Part shown: positions 58,741 through 64,000 of the stretch, piece by piece
Layout of the letters: each line of letters begins with the position of its first letter
Numbering within the stretch: the stretch's first letter is position 1
Assembly (NCBI RefSeq): GCF_001400735.1
Contig: NZ_LJPW01000008.1
Coordinates: 62,001 to 126,000, forward strand
From: Pseudomonas caricapapayae
GTDB taxonomy: Bacteria; Pseudomonadota; Gammaproteobacteria; Pseudomonadales; Pseudomonadaceae
Direction: 5' to 3'
DNA: 64,000 nucleotides
Program-made: the position numbers and the translations under genes
The notes under the pieces: model-generated
Told to the model about the DNA's origin: nothing
What the model saw: only the letters and a program-made list of their open reading frames with translations
Database searches by the model: none

Positions 58741-60000
58741 ATGAATAGATATTATTATGGCGCAATTGCATATGCCGAAAGCCTCAAGAAAACACTGGCG
58801 GTTTTGCCGCCATTGGTGTGGGCGCTTACGGTAACGATCTTCATCAATCGTATTGGAGGCATGGCCAAGTTTTTTATGCCGATGTACCTGAGAAACGAAC
58901 TGAACATTGGTATCGAAATCATTGGCTGGCTTTTAGCGGGTTACGGTTTAGGCCGACTCGTAGGGTCGTACGTAGCGGGGGTACTCAGCGATCATGTCAA
59001 CCCTAGAACGCTGTTGCTCGTTCTGCTGTTCGCCAGTGCGCTTTGCCTGCTGTTGTTGGGCGTGGCGGATTCAGTAGCCTCTTTGGCTTTTTTGCTGCTG
59101 GTGGGTGGGGCCTCCGATGGTGGTGTTCGCCCACTGGTGGATCGCATGATCATGGACAACTGTTCCGAGCAGGAGCGAGAGCTCGCTCAGTCGCTTAATC
59201 GAGTCGCTATAAACCTGGCTTTTTCCGCCGCAGGGCTGATTGCCGGTCTTTTAGCGTCTTTCGATTACCGGGCTGTTTTCTTTTTTGATGGCGTGGCCAA
59301 TTTAATTGCAATGGTCTGGCTTTACAGGGCGTTCAGGACCACTCACCCAACGGTCGTGACTCCGCGAAGCGCTGCCGATGAGGCGAGTGAGGAAACGTCC
59401 CGTGATGTAAGTTCGCCGTACACCGACGTTCCTTTTTTGATTTTTATGGTGGTCACCTTATTGGTCGCCATTATGTATGACACCACCAATAGCGTCTTGG
59501 GGAACTACCTTCTCGAATATCACAGCTTCGGCCCCGTCATGTTCGGATGGCAGTGCGCATTAAATGGCATATTGGTTGTTGTCTTTCAAATACCGCTCAC
59601 CGCCTGGGCCCAACGTTTACAATACAGCTGGCGAATCGGAATAGGGATTGGTTTGACTGCCGTAGGGTTGCTTGCATTACCGTTCTGCACAAACGTATGG
59701 ATGGTCAGCCTGTCAACGGTCACTTGGACAGTCGGCGAAATGCTCTTTCTGCCGGCAATGGCCATTCTGGTAATGAAGCGTGCCGAGGGGGGGCGACGCG
59801 GTCATTATCTCGGGTTAAGCAATGCAATGTGGAGTTCGAGCGTGCTATTTGCACCCATCGTGGGCGGGCAGATATACGCTTATTTTGGTGGTAATTTTGT
59901 ATGGTTTATTTGTGCCTCCCTTGGGCTGGTTGCCATTCTTCTATTGAATGCATCCGTTAAGCGTTTCGACGCCGATCAGCTGGTTCTGGTTGCCACCTGA
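58741..60000 (+). CDS. MFS efflux transporter
   Basis: A 419-residue protein with about 12 membrane helices. The loop 2-3 motif is GYGLGRLVGSYVAGVLSDHVNPR, near the MFS signature A; a long charged cytoplasmic loop lies at about 205-230. The last gene of the operon, 30 bases after the GlnT homologue, is likely the exporter and self-protection pump of the product. Confidence 0.88.
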   Translation: MNRYYYGAIAYAESLKKTLAVLPPLVWALTVTIFINRIGGMAKFFMPMYLRNELNIGIEIIGWLLAGYGLGRLVGSYVAGVLSDHVNPRTLLLVLLFASALCLLLLGVADSVASLAFLLLVGGASDGGVRPLVDRMIMDNCSEQERELAQSLNRVAINLAFSAAGLIAGLLASFDYRAVFFFDGVANLIAMVWLYRAFRTTHPTVVTPRSAADEASEETSRDVSSPYTDVPFLIFMVVTLLVAIMYDTTNSVLGNYLLEYHSFGPVMFGWQCALNGILVVVFQIPLTAWAQRLQYSWRIGIGIGLTAVGLLALPFCTNVWMVSLSTVTWTVGEMLFLPAMAILVMKRAEGGRRGHYLGLSNAMWSSSVLFAPIVGGQIYAYFGGNFVWFICASLGLVAILLLNASVKRFDADQLVLVAT

Positions 60001-60466
60001 AGGGCGTCCAATGGCGCTATTCCTGGGCGGGTGCATAAAGTTTTTCACCCGCCATGAGGATCCTGTAGAAGGCATTTCCCGTTTCAATGTGGCGTGTCAA
60101 AAGGAATGTCACGAATCAGTCTCCTGATGCAGGCAGTCCCCTATGATCTTACTGCACACCAGCACTGCATCAACGATGCTGTTGAGACACCGGGAGCCAA
60201 ATATAAGCCATCCTCAGTAGAAAACGTTGGTCTGGTTACGATGACGATCCAGGTGAACGATAAGTTCGGGGCAGCACGGCGTCTTTGGTAATCCGCTCAT
60301 CCATGCCCCTGCAGTCCTGGATGCCGGTGAAGGGGAGCCGGTTTCAGTCAGGTCGCCGTTCCGACTAAGCGCCCACTTGGGCGTATCACGTACTACTGCG
60401 CCTGCTGAAACATGATCGCGGCTTGGTCACCGCTCACGATAGGTATCACGAGACAGGGTGAGCAAC
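60001..60466. other. region between MFS and LuxR genes
   Basis: A hairpin (GGCGGGTG 60026-60033 with CACCCGCC 60046-60053) lies 26 bases after the MFS stop and probably ends the operon, though without a classic T run. The rest holds a 65-codon frame (60094-60291) with no recognisable coding character. The LuxR-type gene ends convergently at 60467. Confidence 0.5.
60026..60053 (+). terminator. candidate operon terminator after the MFS gene
   Basis: An 8-base perfect stem with a 12-base loop containing TTTTT. It is the first strong hairpin downstream of the operon; the absence of a T run after the stem keeps confidence low. Confidence 0.45.
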
Positions 60467-61192
60467 TCAGAGATGGATAAGCTGCATTGATAGCGCTTGT
60501 ACGATAGCTGCGCTTCTCGTGGCGACGCCGAATTTACGGCGAATATTTTTAAAGTGAAAATCTACGTTCGCTTCCGAACAACTGCAGATATTGGAAATCT
60601 CCCACGTTGTTTTTCCTCTAGCGCTCCATTGCAGTAGTTCCTTCTCTCGACGGGTGAGTGCCACTTGAGCGGGGTGGGCGGCGGGTACTATAAGTGTTAA
60701 AGAAGTTTGCAGTGCCAAGTCTCTGAGCGCTGAAAGTTCTCCCATTTTTTGCCGTATAACGGTATATGCAAAATCTGAATCGTAGGTCTTGATATTAATA
60801 TTTAATGTGCCGTACTGTCCGCGAGGCCCATGCAACGCGAAGGTCACGCCGTGCTTGAGATTGTAACGCAGGGCCATCTGCCGCAGGCTGCATTGTTCCG
60901 GGGACTGGTAGAGTTCCTCTGTCCAAATGACGGGTAAAATGTTGTTCATGCAATGCTTTGCTACGGGGTCGATCCGGGCGTACCCGGCTTTGTCGTAAAT
61001 ATCCTGCCATTCCTCCGGGTAATTGCCCAGCACCAGTTCACTGCTCAAGTCGCTGGTCCTGTTTGCTTTTAACCGTAATTGGAAACGGCTAAATTCCAAT
61101 GCCTGAAATTTTTCTATTAGATAATTTAGCAAGTCTCCTTTGGATGCAGGAAGGGTTGCATGCCACGGTGGGATCACAGATTGCATCGACAT
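60467..61192 (-). CDS. LuxR-type acyl-homoserine-lactone receptor (no partner synthase seen)
   Basis: A 241-residue transcription factor. An N-terminal autoinducer-binding domain (about 15-165) keeps W62, Y66, D75, P76, W90 and G115; the spacing of W, Y, D and W equals W57/Y61/D70/W85 of TraR, so it should bind an acyl-homoserine lactone. A C-terminal LuxR HTH (about 175-237, LTRREKELLQWSARGKTTWEIS) follows. ATG 61192 with AAAGGG upstream is chosen; GTG 61195 is next to it. No luxI gene is in the window. The lux-box-like element at 49958 is its likely target. Confidence 0.9.
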   Translation of the reverse strand: MSMQSVIPPWHATLPASKGDLLNYLIEKFQALEFSRFQLRLKANRTSDLSSELVLGNYPEEWQDIYDKAGYARIDPVAKHCMNNILPVIWTEELYQSPEQCSLRQMALRYNLKHGVTFALHGPRGQYGTLNINIKTYDSDFAYTVIRQKMGELSALRDLALQTSLTLIVPAAHPAQVALTRREKELLQWSARGKTTWEISNICSCSEANVDFHFKNIRRKFGVATRSAAIVQALSMQLIHL

Positions 61193-61774
61193 CACTAATT
61201 CCCTTTAAGTTATCGGTATTTGAACTTTAGGGCAGTAAAATTATATATATTCTTTTTGCGAAGAATGGCGTCTGCATTTTTTGTTGTCAGCTTGGCGTTC
61301 AGGCGGATCACTGCCCGCTCGGAAAGAGTCACTGTTGAGCGTAGATCGAATAATATCGAGGGTGTGCTGATCCATTTCAATCGCTGTTCATGGATGACCT
61401 CGAGCGAATGCGGTGCCGGCTTTGTGGTTGCTTAGGATCGACGACGGCCTGGGGGGGAGGGCCATTTTTCAATGGGGGCGACAGTTTCGTTGTCTTCTTT
61501 GCTGCCTGCTGTGGTGCTTTGACGACTTGTTTCATCCGGCGTTTGCCTTTTATCTCTTGTGACACAAGCCGACGAAAAATTTTCGTAACGGCTCTTGCTT
61601 CCGTGCAGCGGTACGCTGAAACGTGTCGGGTGCGGTTTACTTTGGTGCGCGCGCTAGAGATGGCAAAGCCAAGCGAACCAAAATGCCGATATATCTGTAC
61701 CTGCGCTTACATTATGATAGACGTGGTTTTTTAGATATCAGTAATTTCTCTCGAAATCTGTTAGGGGTGCTTAC
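61193..61774. other. divergent LuxR/LysR intergenic region
   Basis: 582 bases of lower-GC DNA hold the divergent promoters. A minus-strand frame at 61377-61535 may be a small basic protein. No lux-box dyad was found here by eye. Confidence 0.5.
61377..61535 (-). CDS. possible small basic proline-rich protein
   Basis: A 52-residue frame from ATG 61535 with AAAGG about ten bases upstream. The product is lysine- and proline-rich (KTTKLSPPLKNGPPPQ) and ends in RSRSSMNSD. The bias against random composition suggests a real gene, but no family is recognised. Confidence 0.35.
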   Translation of the reverse strand: MKQVVKAPQQAAKKTTKLSPPLKNGPPPQAVVDPKQPQSRHRIRSRSSMNSD

Positions 61775-62677
61775 ATGTCGATGATTCCGCCGCTCAGTTG
61801 CCTGCGTAGCTTTGAGGCCGTGAGCCGTTTGTCCAGCGTCACACAGGCGGCCTTGGAACTCCATGTCACTCACTCGGCTGTCAGTCAGCAGTTGAAGGTT
61901 TTGGAGGAGATGCTTGGAGTGACGCTGTTTGTCCGGGAGGGGCGAAGTTTGCGAGTGACCGAGGACGGTCGGTTGTATTCGCTTCAAGTCCGTGGTGCTT
62001 TGCAAAATATTGTGGACGCTACACGTCAGGTCAAGGCGCAGCCCAAAGCATCTGAGCTCGTCGTTGCCGTCATGCCCTCATTTGGCTTCTCGTGGCTTTT
62101 GCCGCGCATTAGTCGATTCAGAATTCGGCATCCACATATCACAGTACGTCTACAGGCCAGCCTATCCGTTGTTAACCTGCAACAGGAAACCGTGGACATC
62201 GGGATACGCATGGGGCGTGGGGATTGGAGTGACGCACAGAAACGTCTCCTGTTTCATGATGAGTCCATTGTGATCGCAGCCCCGGACTTTAATGACGGAC
62301 AGCTTCCGACGACCCCGGAGAGCATTGTGGCAAGCGCTATCATTTTTACGATGGAGTCCTGGAAACCGTGGTGCGAAGCCGCCGGGCTTAACGTCGAAGT
62401 CACGCGTAAAGGCCTTTGCAGCAATGATTCCAATCTCGTACTTGAAGCGGTGCGCCTTAAACAGGGTATTGCGCTGGTTCGTCGCAGCCTGGCACACGCG
62501 GGGATCATGAGAGGTGAGTTTGTCCAATTGACAAAGTTTGCTGCCCCCTATCCCTATCCTTACTGGCTTTTGCTACCCGACAGTAAGCGAGCTGAGTCCA
62601 AGCGCGAGCAGTTTGTCGAATGGCTAAATGAGGAGATTGAGCTCTACCTTTATGAGGTAGAGCACCTTCGTGGATAG
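61775..62677 (+). CDS. LysR-type regulator, GcvA-like branch
   Basis: A 300-residue LysR protein. The winged HTH spans about 5-65 (LRSFEAVSRLSSVTQAALELHVTHSAVSQQL is the helix region), and the effector domain (about 90-290) contains VVAVMPSFGFSWLLPRISRFR and VDIGIRMGRGDW, wording typical of the GcvA/AmpR branch. ATG 61775 with AGGGG upstream is clear. In E. coli GcvA controls the glycine cleavage operon; here the cluster carries P-protein homologues, but the branch is broad. Confidence 0.88.
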   Translation: MSMIPPLSCLRSFEAVSRLSSVTQAALELHVTHSAVSQQLKVLEEMLGVTLFVREGRSLRVTEDGRLYSLQVRGALQNIVDATRQVKAQPKASELVVAVMPSFGFSWLLPRISRFRIRHPHITVRLQASLSVVNLQQETVDIGIRMGRGDWSDAQKRLLFHDESIVIAAPDFNDGQLPTTPESIVASAIIFTMESWKPWCEAAGLNVEVTRKGLCSNDSNLVLEAVRLKQGIALVRRSLAHAGIMRGEFVQLTKFAAPYPYPYWLLLPDSKRAESKREQFVEWLNEEIELYLYEVEHLRG

Positions 62678-62814
62678 AGACAACGCGGAGGGGGCAATTC
62701 TGAAGACGGGGCCGTAGCGGCCCCTTGGAAATCTCCGCGTGCTGAAGCTGGATGGATGGCCTTCGAAGATCTGGACACTGAGTAGTACAGATCAGCATTC
62801 ACCGGCGCTGACTG

Positions 62815-63054
62815 TCACTTTTTCTTTTTAGCCGGCTTTTCCGCTTTGTCTGACTTCTTGGCCTTTTCTGGCTTGCTATCAGCTTTCTTGGCAGATTTCT
62901 TTGGCTCGGCGTCTTTTTTCTTGTCTTTCTTTTCGGAAGACTTGGAAAGCGTCGAAGCCGCTTCAGATTTCTTTGCCGGTGATGCTTTCTTGTCTTTCAG
63001 GTCCTTGCTGGCTTTCGAGGCTTCGCCTTTGCTTTTTTTGTCGTCTTTAGCCAC
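62815..63054 (-). CDS. lysine-rich basic protein
   Basis: A 79-residue protein starting at GTG 63054 (MAKDDKKSKGEASKASKDL), favoured since AAGGG lies eight bases upstream. It is mostly Lys, Ala, Ser, Glu and Asp in repeats like KKSDKAEKPAKKKK. The composition resembles histone-H1-like or AlgP-type C-terminal tails, so DNA or RNA binding is plausible. Low complexity prevents assignment. Confidence 0.7.
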   Translation of the reverse strand: MAKDDKKSKGEASKASKDLKDKKASPAKKSEAASTLSKSSEKKDKKKDAEPKKSAKKADSKPEKAKKSDKAEKPAKKKK

Positions 63055-63324
63055 GTTGATCACCCTTTGGTGTATGCCGGTATTGGCACGCAGCCTGTGG
63101 AAGTATCCACAGGCTAATCATTAGGCGAGCGCGTCTGAAAACGGTTCAAACTGTTTTGACCCTATCGGCTGCTGAAGGACGATATTCAGATGCTCGGCGA
63201 CTCGCCAGCTTATCGCGGGCTATAGGGCTGCCATTCTCACTCGGCTCAGGTATTTTCAACCACGCAAATACTCAGGAATTGATCACGGAAAGTTTCCGAG
63301 CATCCGGGTAACCAGGGAAAGACA
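63055..63324. other. intergenic, nothing recognised
   Basis: About 270 bases between the divergent lysine-rich gene and the final partial gene. It should contain both promoters. I see no hairpin, repeat or frame worth reporting. Confidence 0.4.
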
Positions 63325-64000
63325 TTGAACACTGCCAGATTTGTTTTCAAATCCCTTATCAAACGCTGGATGAAAAGCATCTTTTCACGGGATGACAGCC
63401 GTAACCGCGAGCTCAAACCCGAGTGGACATCCCAGGGCCCGGGTGCAATCCGCATGGAGCGCTATCACCATATCGACGCCAGCGAGCAGGATAAGGACGG
63501 CTTCTACGACTATTACTATGAGTACGATATGTACTACTTCTCGGAAGGCACTCTGTCCCTCGCCGCTCGCTGCTACACGGATGATGCTGATGAAGCCAAC
63601 TTTATGGGTATCGAGTTTGACGGCTATGACCGCGCGCTTGAGCCTGACGATCGGTCTCTCCCGTTGGTGAGCGCAGCTCTGGCCCAGTTGAAGGCTGATG
63701 GAAAAACGAAATTCTTTACGTTCACCGGAAAAGATTATGAGCCTGTATTTGTGGACGCTGAGCATGAAGGCGACACCATGCGTGGAGAACGCATCGAAGT
63801 GATCGCCCTGTCTCCCAGTGCTCGCTATCGTGTCCAGGCGACGCCTTACGAGGCACTTGCCACGCACTGGATTTATCCACCCGAGATAGTAGATATCAGG
63901 CGCGACATCCGCGTGTTTGCTTTCGAAAGCAACTGTTGGTCAGCCGATCAGGCGCGCTGGCTGGATTGCTCTTGTGTCGAGCTGACCCTGCGCAAATACC
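63325..64000 (+). CDS. unidentified protein, partial (runs off the window)
   Basis: An open frame from TTG 63325, with AGGG eight bases upstream, continues to the last base; ATG 63370 is an alternative start. At least 225 codons are open. The N-terminus is basic (MNTARFVFKSLIKRWMKSIF), followed by an acidic, tyrosine-rich region (GFYDYYYEYDMYYFSEG). No signal peptide or known motif was recognised. The codon pattern looks genuinely coding. The 3' end is missing. Confidence 0.7.
   Translation, partial: MNTARFVFKSLIKRWMKSIFSRDDSRNRELKPEWTSQGPGAIRMERYHHIDASEQDKDGFYDYYYEYDMYYFSEGTLSLAARCYTDDADEANFMGIEFDGYDRALEPDDRSLPLVSAALAQLKADGKTKFFTFTGKDYEPVFVDAEHEGDTMRGERIEVIALSPSARYRVQATPYEALATHWIYPPEIVDIRRDIRVFAFESNCWSADQARWLDCSCVELTLRKY

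Noticed and set aside
50129..60000. Assignment to tabtoxin, phaseolotoxin, mangotoxin or 3-thiaglutamate clusters
   Set aside because: Defining enzymes (beta-lactam synthetase-like, amidinotransferase, NRPS, peptide-aminoacyl-tRNA ligase) are absent.
60094..60291. 65-codon frame after the MFS gene
   Set aside because: No ribosome-binding site of note, no motif and no coding character.

Overview
The window is chromosomal DNA of a plant-associated Pseudomonas, almost certainly the Pseudomonas syringae complex. Three things point there: a GC-rich core block in the usual pseudomonad order, a type III effector/chaperone pair of the AvrPphF (HopF/ShcF) type behind a perfect hrp box, and a lower-GC accessory island. 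No tRNA, rRNA, CRISPR array or intact insertion sequence was seen.

Positions 1-11,450 carry a compact plus-strand core block. It holds proA, nadD, rsfS, rlmH, mrdA, rodA, mltB, rlpA, dacA, ybeD, lipB and lipA, which serve proline and NAD synthesis, ribosome maturation, rod-shape peptidoglycan synthesis and lipoate. A strong terminator closes it. Positions 11,500-13,670 hold repeat DNA, a second MltB-type lytic transglycosylase, a short unlisted arfA gene with its built-in hairpin, and a small membrane protein. Positions 13,675-25,124 are mainly minus strand (holA, lptE, leuS, lnt, corC, ybeY, phoH, miaB).

Positions 25,200-41,400 carry hemL, thiE, thiD, a LadS-like sensor kinase without a receiver domain, an AidB-like acyl-CoA dehydrogenase, AMP nucleosidase, rluE, an Lrp-type regulator, a glutamine-rich secreted protein, a cation efflux transporter, a galactose dehydrogenase-like enzyme and an esterase. 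The effector locus is at 41,568-42,702. Ordinary genes follow (DsbA-like, trmK, RidA, two lipoproteins, hrpB helicase).

From just after hrpB (about 49,330) to about 62,700 base composition drops and codon use changes. The core of this island is a collinear operon of eight genes: a carbamoyltransferase with an enlarged N-terminal half, a 67-residue Nif11-like peptide, an Fe(II)/2-oxoglutarate dioxygenase, an ATP-grasp ligase, both halves of a glycine-decarboxylase P-protein (without T or H proteins), a GlnT-type glutamine-synthetase homologue and an MFS exporter. A perfect 20-bp lux-box-like palindrome lies upstream of the first gene, and a LuxR-type receptor with all the usual acyl-homoserine-lactone contact residues lies at the far end, followed by a GcvA-type LysR regulator. 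I read this as a quorum-controlled pathway for a small, carbamoylated amino-acid or peptide metabolite, exported by the MFS protein. I do not recognise the product. It is the best candidate here for an undescribed system.

The window ends with a lysine-rich basic protein and an unidentified gene cut by the window edge.
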